Assembly: GCA_030685065.1 (NCBI GenBank)
Contig: JAUXQH010000152.1
Coordinates: forward strand, 1 to 38,611
Origin: Pseudomonadota bacterium
GTDB taxonomy: Bacteria > Myxococcota_A > UBA796 > SXON01
Direction: 5' to 3'
DNA: 38,611 bases
Under the pieces are notes generated by a model. The model was not told the DNA's origin, made no database searches, and was given only the letters and a program-made list of their open reading frames with translations. This document shows positions 29,446 to 37,691 of this stretch, in pieces; within the stretch, counting starts at the first letter, position 1; every line of letters begins with the position of its first letter. The position numbers and the translations under genes were made by a program.

Positions 29446-31251
29446 CTACGCGCGGCGGCGGCGCGTCGTGAGCGCCAAGGCGATCCCCGCGACGAGGAGC
29501 CCGCTGCCGCCGCTGCCGGTAGCGCAGCCTCCGCACGCGTTCGATCCGCCGTCGGTGGGGTCTCCGTCGATGTCCGTGTCCCCGCCGGAATCGTCGCCGC
29601 CCGAGTCGGCATCCGTGTCGGTGTCCGTATCCGTATCGGTGTCCGAATCGGTGTCGGTGTCGGCGTCCGTGTCGGTGTCCGCGTCACCCCCGGTGTCGGT
29701 CGCCTCGTCCGCGAGGACGCGCTCCACCCAGCCGAGCGTGTCGGCCTCGATGTAGCGGGCGCCGACGGCGGCCATCCACGCGTCCTCGACGGGGTCGGCC
29801 GCCGCGGCGTCGACCAGGAGCTGGCCGGTGATGGGGCTCGCGTAGAGGAGGTCGAGGTGGGAGAGGTTGACCACGTAGGTCTCCTCGACGGTGGCGCCGC
29901 GGGCGAGGAGCCGGTCGGACGCTGTCGAGCTGGTGAGGAACACCAGCCCGTCGCTCGGGCCGCTGATCTCACCGAGGATGAGGTCACCGGTGGCGAGGCC
30001 CTGCACCTCGTCGCGGGTGACGCCCACCGACAGGAGGCCCTCCCCCACGGCGTCCGCGAGCAGCGAGGCCCACTCGTCGGCGCCCGCCGTGGCGAGATCG
30101 ACCCAGGTTTCCCCGAAGAGGCCGACCAGGATGTCCTCGACCCCGTTCGGCATCAGCGGATTTTCGCCCGCGAGCACGAAGAGCTCAACCCGGGGGTCCA
30201 CCCCGGCGTTCGCGAGGCGGTCGAGCAGATCGCCGCCGTCCTCGATGGCGGCGTCGATGCCGTCCGAGAACGAGTAGTAGCCGTACCCGCCTTCGTAGCT
30301 GGTGTACCAGTCGGTCTGGAGCGAGTAGGCGCCGAGCCAAGGGAGGCTGCCCGGGAGCGCGTAGTCCTGCCGCGCGAGGATCTGCCGGTGTCCCGGGAAC
30401 AGGTCGCCGCCGTCGGCGAAGAAGTCCTGCGCGGTGAGGTCGGTGTTCCAGGCCGGGGTGCCGGTGCCGTACGGGTAGTAGGTTCGCCAGGACGACGGAG
30501 CGAGCGCGTAGTCGGTGGTGAGGCTTCCGAGGTTGCCGAGCGGCCAACGGAAGGCGGTGTCGATGCCACCGAGCGGCGTGGCAATGAAGACGGATCGCCG
30601 AACGTCGCCGCGGTAGGTGGTGCCGACCGACCCATAGGCCCTGCTCTGGGGGCTGGCGTTGCCCCACTCCGCGCCCGCGTGGTGGGACAGGTACACCGCG
30701 ACCGCGATGCCTCCCTTGGAGTGGGACACGAGGTCGACCTGGGTGGCCCCGGTGACCTCGCGGACCCGCGCGATCGCGTCCGCTACGATCTCGGCCTGCT
30801 CGAACACGTCCCCGTGCGGGTGCGCGAACGTGATCGCGTAGACGGGGCGCCCCGACCAGTCCATCTTGGTCGCCATCGTGACGAAGCCGCGGCTCGCGTT
30901 GTCCCCGGCGCCCGGCACGAAGAGGATCGGGGTGCCCGACGCGGTCGCGGCGTGGACGCCCTGGTGCAGGAGAAACGTGCCCCCCCCCGGCGTGCCCGTG
31001 TCGAAGCAGGCTCCGATCCAGGGCGCGAACGCGGCGTTGTCCTGCCACTCGGTCGAGGCGTTGAACTCCCCGTCGGTGAAGAGGGTGCGATCCGAGTCCT
31101 GGTGGCGCTCGATTGCGCTCCAGAGCTGGACGGTCTCGCCCTGGTCCCAGGTCTCGGAGCCGGTGAACGTGGCGCCGGCCGACGTGGCGTCGAACCCCGA
31201 GGTGGCGAGCGCGCCCGGGGCGAAGGCGAGCGAAGCGAGGAGAGCGATCAT
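29446..31251 (-). CDS. Secreted lipase-like alpha/beta hydrolase with Thr-Asp linker and MYXO-CTERM-like anchor
   Basis: The 601-residue product has a signal peptide (MIALLASLAFAPGALATSGF). A lipase-type alpha/beta hydrolase follows, with TPILFVPGAGDNASRGF as the oxyanion region and VDLVSHSKGGIAVAVYLS with the nucleophilic Ser. From about residue 518 there is an acidic Thr-Asp repeat linker. The C-terminus ACGGCATGSGGSGLLVAGIALALTTRRRRA has the Cys pair, Gly-rich turn, hydrophobic helix and Arg cluster of MYXO-CTERM sorting tags, which implies surface display. It is the last gene of the PHA unit and its ATG overlaps the hydrolase stop (ATGA). Substrate is inferred to be a lipid or ester from its context. 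Confidence 0.87.
   Translation of the reverse strand: MIALLASLAFAPGALATSGFDATSAGATFTGSETWDQGETVQLWSAIERHQDSDRTLFTDGEFNASTEWQDNAAFAPWIGACFDTGTPGGGTFLLHQGVHAATASGTPILFVPGAGDNASRGFVTMATKMDWSGRPVYAITFAHPHGDVFEQAEIVADAIARVREVTGATQVDLVSHSKGGIAVAVYLSHHAGAEWGNASPQSRAYGSVGTTYRGDVRRSVFIATPLGGIDTAFRWPLGNLGSLTTDYALAPSSWRTYYPYGTGTPAWNTDLTAQDFFADGGDLFPGHRQILARQDYALPGSLPWLGAYSLQTDWYTSYEGGYGYYSFSDGIDAAIEDGGDLLDRLANAGVDPRVELFVLAGENPLMPNGVEDILVGLFGETWVDLATAGADEWASLLADAVGEGLLSVGVTRDEVQGLATGDLILGEISGPSDGLVFLTSSTASDRLLARGATVEETYVVNLSHLDLLYASPITGQLLVDAAAADPVEDAWMAAVGARYIEADTLGWVERVLADEATDTGGDADTDTDADTDTDSDTDTDTDTDTDADSGGDDSGGDTDIDGDPTDGGSNACGGCATGSGGSGLLVAGIALALTTRRRRA
29602..29695. repeat. Hexanucleotide-type repeat coding the Thr-Asp linker of the lipase
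   Basis: The stretch is built from GTGTCG/GTATCC-like hexamers that encode alternating Thr and Asp, with occasional Ala and Ser. Codons vary between GAC/GAT and ACC/ACG/ACA, so the protein pattern is conserved more strictly than the DNA. Confidence 0.75.
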
Positions 31252-32207
31252 CGGAGGAACTCCTGCAACGCGGCGTTGAACGCCTCCGGTGCATCGTGGT
31301 GGACGGTGTGGCCTGCCCCAGGGATGAGGACGACTCGGGCGCCGGGGATGCGCTCTTCCGCGGTGCGGGCCACCGATCGGGTGGTGCCGCCGTTGAACAC
31401 CGGGTTCGGGATCATGCGATCGGCGGTGCCGAACACCACCAGCGTGGGCGCCTTGATCTGCCCCAGGCGATCGCGCACGGGGTGGTCCAACATGCCGGCG
31501 ATCGAGCGCGACACCGCCACGCTGGTGCCGGCGAAGCGCGGCGAGAGGCCGAGGCGCACGCGCTCCTCGATCATTCGCTCCACACCCGCGTCCCGACGAT
31601 TGAACACCTGGGTGGTGAAGTTGGCGCGCACCTGCTCCTCTGTCGTGGCGAGGGCGCGGCGCTCGGTCCAGAAGTCCTTGATGAACCGCGCGGCGCCGGC
31701 CTGGAAGGACTCGAGGCCGGCGGGCGCCGAGAGGACGAGCCGATCCACGCGCTCGGGTGCAGTGATCGCCAGCTGGAGGGCGATCTGCCCGCCCATGGAG
31801 TGCCCGACGATCGTGGCGCGATCGACCCCGACGGTGTCGAGCCAGGCGGACACGACCGTGGCGTACCAGGGGGGCGTGCAGGGGGCGTCCGGGCGCTCGG
31901 AGGAGCCGTAGCCGGGCAGGTCGAGCGCGAGGACACGGTGAGTGAGGGCGAACGCCGGGATCTGATATTCCCAGAACGCCAACGACGAAGAGAGCCCGTG
32001 GATGAACACCAGCGGCGGGCCGGAGCCCCCGCTGTCGACGTACGCGATGTCCATCCCCATCACGGTCGCGTGCTGACGCGGCAGGGGCGACCAGAGATCT
32101 TCGGGCTCCATGGCGCCCTTTCCCGCATAGCGGGGCGCGCAGCCGGCGAGCGAAGACGCGGCGAGGGTCGAAGCCGCCAGACTGCCGAGGAAAAGCGCAC
32201 GAAACAT
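31248..32207 (-). CDS. Alpha/beta-hydrolase lipoprotein
   Basis: The 319-residue product starts with a lipoprotein signal (MFRALFLGSLAASTLAASSLAGCAP, lipobox LAGC). A complete alpha/beta-hydrolase follows: VFIHGLSSSLAFWEYQIP for the oxyanion loop, VGHSMGGQIALQ with the nucleophilic Ser, Asp in VVFGTADRMIPN, and His in IPGAGHTVHHDAPEAF. Relatives are esterases, lipases and epoxide or haloalkane hydrolases, and lipolysis fits the operon. The ATG shares one base with the stop of the preceding outer-membrane gene (TGATG), and its own stop overlaps the lipase ATG by four bases. It is predicted to face the periplasm or cell surface. Confidence 0.88.
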   Translation of the reverse strand: MFRALFLGSLAASTLAASSLAGCAPRYAGKGAMEPEDLWSPLPRQHATVMGMDIAYVDSGGSGPPLVFIHGLSSSLAFWEYQIPAFALTHRVLALDLPGYGSSERPDAPCTPPWYATVVSAWLDTVGVDRATIVGHSMGGQIALQLAITAPERVDRLVLSAPAGLESFQAGAARFIKDFWTERRALATTEEQVRANFTTQVFNRRDAGVERMIEERVRLGLSPRFAGTSVAVSRSIAGMLDHPVRDRLGQIKAPTLVVFGTADRMIPNPVFNGGTTRSVARTAEERIPGARVVLIPGAGHTVHHDAPEAFNAALQEFLR

Positions 32208-33709
32208 CAGATCACCAGCCAGTCGAAGGATGCGAGGACGATCCAGGGGGTGACCGGGAGGTCGGTGTCGAGGAGGACCGCGCCCTTGAGGCCGAGATCG
32301 GTGAGGACCCAGGGTTTGCCGGAGATCCTCGCGTTGAGCTCGGAGCCGAGGGGTTCGAAGGCGGCGCTCCGGGCGTGGCCGCCACCCACCCCCAGGGTGA
32401 AGCGGTTGGGGATGGCATCGAAGGCCACGCCGCCGGTGACCGCGGCGACGCCCGCGCCCGCACCCGACACGTCGTACACCCGCGCGACCTGCCGGTTGAT
32501 GGCGGTCACGTCCGGGAACAGGAGCAGGCAGCCGTGCGTGCCGTGGACGGCGCCGACCGCGGCGTACGCGTTGCCGGTCAGGATGCCCTCATAGGTGTCG
32601 GTGGCCGGATCGTCCCCGCTGCTGGCGAGGAGCTCCACCCGCGCCACGCTCCCCTCCCCCTCGGCGATCCGCGCGCGCAGCTCGACGTCGGCGAGGAACC
32701 CGCGCACGTCGCGATCGCGCAGCTCCTCGACGTAGAGGCGGCCGAGGTTGGCGACGGCGAGGGCCGTGAACCCCACGCGCCCGCGGTCCAGCCCCGCGTT
32801 CCAACCGTGGTCGAGACCCACCCACAGCAGGTCGGCATTCACGACGGGAGCCGGCCCCTCGCCCGTGGGCCGAAGGTCCAGGCGTGGCCCGCCCTGGAGC
32901 TCGGACAGCGGGCTGCTCGGCCCGGTGCCGAAGGAGCTGCCGAGGCCCGCCGCCTTGTCCCGGAGGTACCACGCGTGCACCCCGACGCGCTGGGCGTACG
33001 CGGGGCTCCACGCGGCGTCGGCCATGTAGAGCGTCACGTCGTCGGGCGTGGCGAGGCCGAGCTCGACGAGCGTGTAGGCGCCGAGCTTGTAGCGGATCGG
33101 GGCCCCGATCGTGCCGTAGGCGGACAGCCCCGCGGCCTCGGATCCGAAGAACATCAAGCGGCCGCCGCTGCGGAACAGGTCGTCCGGCTTGGACCGGGTG
33201 GGATCCGCCGAACCGTCGCCCACGAACTGGAGCCCGGCGACGATCCACGTGTCCGCTCCCAACCGTGCGCGGGCGCCCATGCGACGGGTCTGGAGGTTCA
33301 CCTGGTCGGCGCCGAAGCCGCCGCCGGTGTTGCCGCCGATCCCGTAGGCCTGGTCGCCGAAGGCGAAGTCGACCTCGAAGGCGGCGTCGAGCTGAAGCCG
33401 GCCGTCCCAGAGCGGGGGCGTGTAGGAGAAGAAGGCCCCCACCCGCTGCTCCGAGGCGTGGCCCACCTCGTCGGTGGTGGTGGTCGTGTTCGTACCGCCT
33501 AGCTCGCCCACCAGCTGCCCGTTCAGGAACGGGTTGGTGGTCGAGATGTTCGACGCCGCCGTGCGCAGCGCGACGATGCCGAGGAAGCGGAGCCCGCTCC
33601 CCGGCTCGTCGGCGGCGGGACGCGCCTCTTGGGGACGCACGTCCTCACGACGCGCCTCGGGAGGCGCGCCCGTTTCCTGCGCGAGCGCGGCGGCGACGAA
33701 CGTCAACAT
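32207..33709 (-). CDS. Predicted outer-membrane beta-barrel protein
   Basis: The 500-residue product starts with a cleavable signal (MLTFVAAALAQETGA) and a charged stretch (residues 15-38). It then alternates strands and turns over its whole length, for example GRLQLDAAFEVDFAFGDQAY, RYKLGAYTLVELGLA, VGFTALAVANLGRLYVEEL and TPWIVLASFDWLVI at the end. This matches a 14 to 18-strand barrel. The location among lipases, an acyl-CoA ligase and PHA synthase suggests a fatty-acid or alkane channel, but the FadL signature is not evident to me. The ATG directly abuts the TAA of the Thr-Asp lipoprotein gene (TAAATG). Confidence 0.75.
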   Translation of the reverse strand: MLTFVAAALAQETGAPPEARREDVRPQEARPAADEPGSGLRFLGIVALRTAASNISTTNPFLNGQLVGELGGTNTTTTTDEVGHASEQRVGAFFSYTPPLWDGRLQLDAAFEVDFAFGDQAYGIGGNTGGGFGADQVNLQTRRMGARARLGADTWIVAGLQFVGDGSADPTRSKPDDLFRSGGRLMFFGSEAAGLSAYGTIGAPIRYKLGAYTLVELGLATPDDVTLYMADAAWSPAYAQRVGVHAWYLRDKAAGLGSSFGTGPSSPLSELQGGPRLDLRPTGEGPAPVVNADLLWVGLDHGWNAGLDRGRVGFTALAVANLGRLYVEELRDRDVRGFLADVELRARIAEGEGSVARVELLASSGDDPATDTYEGILTGNAYAAVGAVHGTHGCLLLFPDVTAINRQVARVYDVSGAGAGVAAVTGGVAFDAIPNRFTLGVGGGHARSAAFEPLGSELNARISGKPWVLTDLGLKGAVLLDTDLPVTPWIVLASFDWLVI

Positions 33710-34252
33710 TTACCGCCTCTGGTAGATCTGGACGTTCGACCCGGCGACCACGCCCGGCCCGGCGGTGGTGCCGAAGCCCGTCTCGGGGGTGGGGGGCGTG
33801 AACCCGTAGTCGGGCACGGTCTGCACGGCTTCGTAGGTCAGGGTGTCCCCGTCGACCTGGTAGATGCCGACGGACGTGGCCGCGTAGGGCGCGCTCTGGG
33901 TGAGCGTGATGGTGCCGGGGCTGGTGGTCGCGTCCACCACGAAGGTGCCGGCGAAGTTGGTGACGGCACCCTCGCCGTCCGTGGCGACGACGCCGTAGCC
34001 CTGGTCCGTGTTGAACACGGCCGAGACGCTGACGAAGGAGAACGGCGCGCCCTGGAAGAGGACGCTGATGTCGGCGCCTTCGGAGAGCCAGCCGTCGTGG
34101 ATGTCACCGGCCATGGAGGCGTCGGTGTCCGTATCGGTGTCGGTATCCGTGTCGGTGTCGGTGTCGGTGTCCGTGTCGGCGGACGCGGTGTCCTTCTGCT
34201 CGTCGGTCACGTCGTCGGGGGTGCAGGCAAGCAAGGCAAGGGCGAGGATCAT
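33710..34252 (-). CDS. Thr-Asp-repeat lipoprotein
   Basis: The 180-residue product starts MILALALLACTPDDVTDEQK with lipobox LLAC. A linker of ten Asp alternating with nine Thr follows (34177-34121). The C-terminal 130 residues are a beta-rich domain (GDIHDGWLSEGADISVLFQG, PGTITLTQSAPYAATSVGIY). The acidic linker probably extends the domain away from the outer membrane. The ATG overlaps the acyl-CoA ligase stop (ATGA) and the stop abuts the outer-membrane gene ATG. The same Thr-Asp motif is in the lipase at the operon end, which hints at a common surface location. Function unknown. Confidence 0.8.
   Translation of the reverse strand: MILALALLACTPDDVTDEQKDTASADTDTDTDTDTDTDTDTDTDASMAGDIHDGWLSEGADISVLFQGAPFSFVSVSAVFNTDQGYGVVATDGEGAVTNFAGTFVVDATTSPGTITLTQSAPYAATSVGIYQVDGDTLTYEAVQTVPDYGFTPPTPETGFGTTAGPGVVAGSNVQIYQRR
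34121..34177. repeat. Nineteen-codon alternating Asp/Thr repeat tract
   Basis: The tract has 57 bases with period six. Asp codons are GAC eight times and GAT twice, and Thr codons mix ACC and ACG. The synonymous variation argues that the amino acid alternation is maintained by selection and not only by recent slippage. Confidence 0.85.
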
Positions 34253-35697
34253 CGTGGTTCCTTTGAGAGGCTGACGCGGTCGATTTTGCCAGAGGCGGTG
34301 CGCGGCAGCGTCGGGAGTACGCGCACATAGCGGGGCTGTTTGAAGCGAGCGAGACGGGGGGCCACCCAGGTGCGGATGTCCTCCTCCGTGAGGGAGTGGC
34401 CGGGGGCGGGCTCGACGAAGGCCGCGCCGACCTCCCCCCAGCGCTCGTCCGGCACGCCGATGACGGCCGCGGCCGCGACGCCGGCGAGGCCGTGGAGGAC
34501 CGCCTCGACCTCGGGCGGGTATACGTTCTCGCCGCCGGAAATGTACATCTCCTTGATGCGGCCGCGCACGCGGAAGTAGCCCTCGTCGTCTCGCGAGAGC
34601 ATGTCCCCGGTGTGGAACCAGCCGTTCACGACCGCCTTGGCGGTCCCCTCGGCGTCGTTCCAGTAGCCGCCGAACACGGCGGGGCCGGAGAGGAGGAGCT
34701 CCCCGGGCTCATCCACCCCGCACTCCGATCCGTCCGGCCGCACCACCTTGGCCGCGACATGGGGGATGGGCAGCCCGACGGTTCCCGCCTTTCGGTCAAT
34801 CTCGGTGCGCGGCAGCGAGAAACAATTAGGGCCGACTTCGGTGAGGCCGAACCCCTGCCGCAGGGGAATCTCCCGCTCACGGTAGCGCTCCAGGAGCGGC
34901 ATCGGCAAGGCGGCACCACCCACGAGCGCGTCCCGCACCGCGGTGAGATCCGTACGATCGAACGAAGGATGATCGGCCATCATCTGGAAGATGGTCGGAA
35001 CGCCCATCAGGACGCTCACCTTCTCTTCAGCGATGAGGCGGAGCGCCTCACCCGGCTCGAACCCGGTCGTGAGGACGACACGGCCGCCCCGGTGCAACAA
35101 CGGCGTCGTGAGGCAGTTGAGCCCGCCGGTGTGGAAGAGCGGGGTGAAGGTGAGCGTCGCGTCCGACGGCTGCAGATCGCACGCGAGCCAGGTGTTGAGG
35201 CTGTTCCAGTGGAGCTGCCCGTGGGTCAGCAGCGCACCCTTGGGCTTTCCCGTGGAGCCCGAGGTGTAGAGGAGCACCCAGGGAGCGTCGAGCGGCGCAC
35301 CGGGCCCCTCGATGGGCTCCGCGGTGGGCTCCTCCTCGAGGGGCAGGCCGCCGATGCGGGCGCGCTGCACCGGATCCGCGAGGACGATGCGCGGGGAGCA
35401 GTGGTCGATCTGCCAGCGCAGCTCGGGCACCGCGAGGCGCCAGTTCAACGGCGCGAGGATCGCGCCCAGCTCCGCGCAGGCAAACAGCAGCGCGAGGGTC
35501 TCGGCGCGATTCTCGGCGACGACCACCACGCGGTCTCCCGGGCCCACGCCGTCAGCCTGGAGACGCCCGGCCCAGCGCGAGGACCACTCGCGCAGCTGCG
35601 CGTACGACCACCGGCGGCCGCTGGAAACGTCGAACAGGGCCTCGGCGTCCGGGCGGAACCGGGTGTGGAACGCCAGCCAGTTGCTCGTGGCCCTCAT
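34249..35697 (-). CDS. Acyl-CoA synthetase (AMP-forming, class I adenylate-forming family)
   Basis: The 482-residue product activates a fatty or other carboxylic acid as acyl-CoA. Motifs are complete: P-loop LLYTSGSTGKPKGALL, PLFHTGGLN, A5 GFGLTEVGPN, VNGWFHTGDMLSRDDEGYF, hinge GRIKEMYISGGENVYPPEVE and the catalytic Lys in PRTASGKIDRVSL near the C-terminus. It is shorter than typical long-chain FadD (about 560), resembling medium-chain or benzoate-like ligases; chain specificity cannot be assigned. The ATG overlaps the phaC stop by four bases and the stop overlaps the next ATG in the same way. It fits as supplier of acyl-CoA for the PHA synthase. Confidence 0.93.
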   Translation of the reverse strand: MRATSNWLAFHTRFRPDAEALFDVSSGRRWSYAQLREWSSRWAGRLQADGVGPGDRVVVVAENRAETLALLFACAELGAILAPLNWRLAVPELRWQIDHCSPRIVLADPVQRARIGGLPLEEEPTAEPIEGPGAPLDAPWVLLYTSGSTGKPKGALLTHGQLHWNSLNTWLACDLQPSDATLTFTPLFHTGGLNCLTTPLLHRGGRVVLTTGFEPGEALRLIAEEKVSVLMGVPTIFQMMADHPSFDRTDLTAVRDALVGGAALPMPLLERYREREIPLRQGFGLTEVGPNCFSLPRTEIDRKAGTVGLPIPHVAAKVVRPDGSECGVDEPGELLLSGPAVFGGYWNDAEGTAKAVVNGWFHTGDMLSRDDEGYFRVRGRIKEMYISGGENVYPPEVEAVLHGLAGVAAAAVIGVPDERWGEVGAAFVEPAPGHSLTEEDIRTWVAPRLARFKQPRYVRVLPTLPRTASGKIDRVSLSKEPR

Positions 35698-36773
35698 GGG
35701 CGGACCTCGCGGAACCAGCTGTCGAGCAGCGGATAGAAGGTGCGCGGCCCCTCGCTGCCGACGACCACGCCGATGTGGCCGGTGTCGAGCACGGTGGTCG
35801 TGGACTCGCCGCCGGTGGCAGCGGCCAGGGGGAGCGCCGCGGCCATGGGGGTGATGAAGTCGCGGCGGCACACGACCACGTGCACCGGCGCCTTGATCGC
35901 AGCGAGATCCACGCGCTCTCCCCGGATGGTCCAGGTGCCGGCCAGGAGGCGGTCCTCCTGGTACGCCTTGCGGATGAACTCGCGCGCAAACGCCCCGGCC
36001 ATCGGCACGTTCTCCTCGACCCAGCGCTCGCGCGCCAGCACACGGGTCAACTGCTGTGGGTTGGACGCCGCCGCCTCGATCGCGAGGTACTTGGTGAAGT
36101 TGCCCATGGGATCGAGCATCTGGAACGCCGGCTTCATCACGTCGACCGGCACCAGCCCGTCCGCCGCGACCGCGCGCTCCACGTCGAATACGCCCGGCGC
36201 CACGAACTCGCGGAAGCGCCCCCCGTTGGAGAACGAAACCGGCGCGGCGAGCGCCACGAACCCCGCGACCCGGGCAGGCCGGAGCGCGGCGTACATCGCG
36301 GAGAGCGTGCCGCCGAGGCAATAGCCGAGCAGGAACGCGTCCGCCGACTGGGCGTGCCGACACACGCGGTCGATGCTGCGGTGCAGTAGCTCCAGGAGGA
36401 CGTACCCAACGTCCTCCTCGGCGTCCTCGGGGCCGGGCTCTCCCCAGTCGACGAGATAGGTCGGATGCCCCATCTTCGAGAGGGCGTCCACCAGGGAGCG
36501 CCCGGGCTCGAGATCGAGGATCCACGCGCGGTTGATGAGCGACGGCACCAGGATCACCGGCGTGGCGCGGGCGGTTCCTCCGGCCGCGGCGCCCTGCGGA
36601 GCATAGTAGCGAACCGCCAGCTTGTCCTGCGCGTGAATGACGGTGTGCGGGGTGCCTCCGACCGGAGGCCGCGGCATCGTGGCCAGGATTTGCATTCCAC
36701 GGCGCACTCGGGCCGCCTGGTCGAGCCCGGGAATACCGGCGAAGATGGCCTGCATCACGTCCGGCATCATCAC
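35694..36773 (-). CDS. phaC: Polyhydroxyalkanoate synthase subunit (class III-like PhaC)
   Basis: The 359-residue product polymerises hydroxyacyl-CoA into polyhydroxyalkanoate. It has VPSLINRAWILDLEPGRSLV (76-95), YLVDWGEPGPED (106-117), lipase-like box GYCLGG with catalytic Cys152, Asp305 in VVCRRDFITP, and His333 in DTGHIGVVVG. The length matches class III PhaC (about 355) rather than class I (about 590), and a PhaE-like partner lies upstream. The start is a GTG at 36773 or one of two ATG codons just after it; GTGATG overlaps the phaE stop, so translation is coupled. The synthase requires the partner subunit in this class. Confidence 0.93.
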   Translation of the reverse strand: MMMPDVMQAIFAGIPGLDQAARVRRGMQILATMPRPPVGGTPHTVIHAQDKLAVRYYAPQGAAAGGTARATPVILVPSLINRAWILDLEPGRSLVDALSKMGHPTYLVDWGEPGPEDAEEDVGYVLLELLHRSIDRVCRHAQSADAFLLGYCLGGTLSAMYAALRPARVAGFVALAAPVSFSNGGRFREFVAPGVFDVERAVAADGLVPVDVMKPAFQMLDPMGNFTKYLAIEAAASNPQQLTRVLARERWVEENVPMAGAFAREFIRKAYQEDRLLAGTWTIRGERVDLAAIKAPVHVVVCRRDFITPMAAALPLAAATGGESTTTVLDTGHIGVVVGSEGPRTFYPLLDSWFREVRP

Positions 36774-37294
36774 GGCGCACCCCGACGGGCGCGGGACTTG
36801 CGGGGCGACGAGGCCGGGGCCGCCGGGGCAGGCGGCTCGACCGGAGCGGCGAGCTCGGCGGGCTGCGTCGTGACCTGCAACGACGCAAGCTCCCCGCGAA
36901 GCTGGATGAGCTGGTCCTTCAGCTCCAGGCGGGCCTGGGCGGTGTCAATCCGGGCCTGAACGGCATCACGCTGCGCCGCAGCGAGCTGATCCTTCATCGA
37001 GAGGAGCAGATCCTCTTGGGCCAGCAGGCGCTCCTCGAGCAGGGTCGCGACCCGGGCTACGCGCCCGATGTCCTTGCGCGTGGGGAGATGCATCCGATCC
37101 ATCGCGCCTTCCATCGTGCGCTCGTAGGTCGCGCGGGCCTGGGTCCTGGAGACGAGGTTCTCGCTCATCGCGCCGAGGAACGAAGGAGATTGAAGCACCT
37201 GGTCCCACCACGCGCCCATCGCCTTTTCCCAGCCCTGGTAGAGCTGTTCGCTGAAGCGCGTGGGGCCGGGGGGCTTTCCGCGGGGGGTCGCCAA
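36770..37294 (-). CDS. phaE: PhaE-like PHA synthase subunit
   Basis: The 174-residue product is mostly helical with a long coiled coil. Its first part, FSEQLYQGWEKAMGAWWDQV followed by SPSFLGAMSENLVSRTQAR and LPTRKDIGRVARVATLLEER, matches the conserved segments of PhaE/PhaR-type (class III/IV) synthase subunits. The C-terminus is Pro/Ala-rich with a basic end (PRKSRARRGAP). It is shorter than classical PhaE (about 350). The start is a TTG with GGAG at about five bases; no ATG is available near the family start. It is coupled to phaC by overlapping codons and follows the phasin-like gene by 54 bases. Confidence 0.8.
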   Translation of the reverse strand: MATPRGKPPGPTRFSEQLYQGWEKAMGAWWDQVLQSPSFLGAMSENLVSRTQARATYERTMEGAMDRMHLPTRKDIGRVARVATLLEERLLAQEDLLLSMKDQLAAAQRDAVQARIDTAQARLELKDQLIQLRGELASLQVTTQPAELAAPVEPPAPAAPASSPRKSRARRGAP

Positions 37295-37348
37295 GGGGGC
37301 TCCGGGAGCGAAGAGAGAGAACGAAGAGCACCCGACGAAAGCGGCGAA

Positions 37349-37618
37349 CTATCCGGGGGAGCGCGGCTCGGGCGCGACGGTGTCGGCCAAGAAAGTGTCG
37401 GCCAAGAAAGTGTCGGCGGCGACCTGGGTGAAGCGCAGCCCGGCCTCGAGCCCCACCCGATGAAGCTCGAACATGCTCGTCATCTGGCGCTCCGCGATCC
37501 GTGCGCACGCCAACTGCAGCTCGGTGAGGCGGCGTTGGACACCCAGCACGTACGCGGCGGAGCGACCGACCACGTTCCGTACACGGCTCGAGGCGGGCGG
37601 AGGAAGGGACGACGGCAA
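37349..37618 (-). CDS. Small phasin-like granule protein
   Basis: The 89-residue product is predicted to be helical: RNVVGRSAAYVLGVQRRLTE followed by LACARIAERQMTSMFELHRV and LEAGLRFTQVAADTFLAD. Such amphipathic helices fit PHA granule surface proteins, and the neighbours are phaE, phaC and phaR. The start is a TTG at 37618 with GGAG six bases upstream; there is no in-frame ATG before residue 50 or so. A second TTG at 37630 is an alternative. The C-terminal part contains a duplicated TFLAD from a 15-bp tandem duplication. Phasin identity rests on length, composition and context. Confidence 0.6.
   Translation of the reverse strand: MPSSLPPPASSRVRNVVGRSAAYVLGVQRRLTELQLACARIAERQMTSMFELHRVGLEAGLRFTQVAADTFLADTFLADTVAPEPRSPG
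37381..37417. repeat. 15-bp in-frame tandem duplication in the phasin-like gene
   Basis: TGTCGGCCAAGAAAG is repeated exactly at 37381-37395 and 37396-37410, and followed by a partial copy TGTCGGC. On the minus strand it codes TFLAD twice. Confidence 0.9.
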
Positions 37619-37654
37619 GGAGCGCTCCAATCGCCAGCGAGCGCCAGCCCCCGA

Positions 37655-37683
37655 ACCGTAGCGTTCGCGCCGCACCGCGTCAA
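37655..37683 (-). promoter_or_regulatory. Candidate sigma-70 promoter of the phasin-PHA unit
   Basis: On the minus strand TTGACG (five of six to the -35 consensus) is 17 bases from TACGGT (three of six to the -10). Transcription would start near 37648, about 30 bases before the phasin TTG. Confidence 0.5.
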
Positions 37684-37691
37684 GGATCGTT

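Noticed and set aside
29602..29695. Period-six repeat as a possible CRISPR or minisatellite
   Set aside because: There are no spacers; it is in frame and codes the Thr-Asp linker.
29857..31911. Long plus-strand open frame opposite the lipase and hydrolase genes
   Set aside because: It is antisense to genes with signal peptides and catalytic motifs; its translation is Arg/Val/Glu-rich with no domain. Long antisense frames are expected at this GC content.
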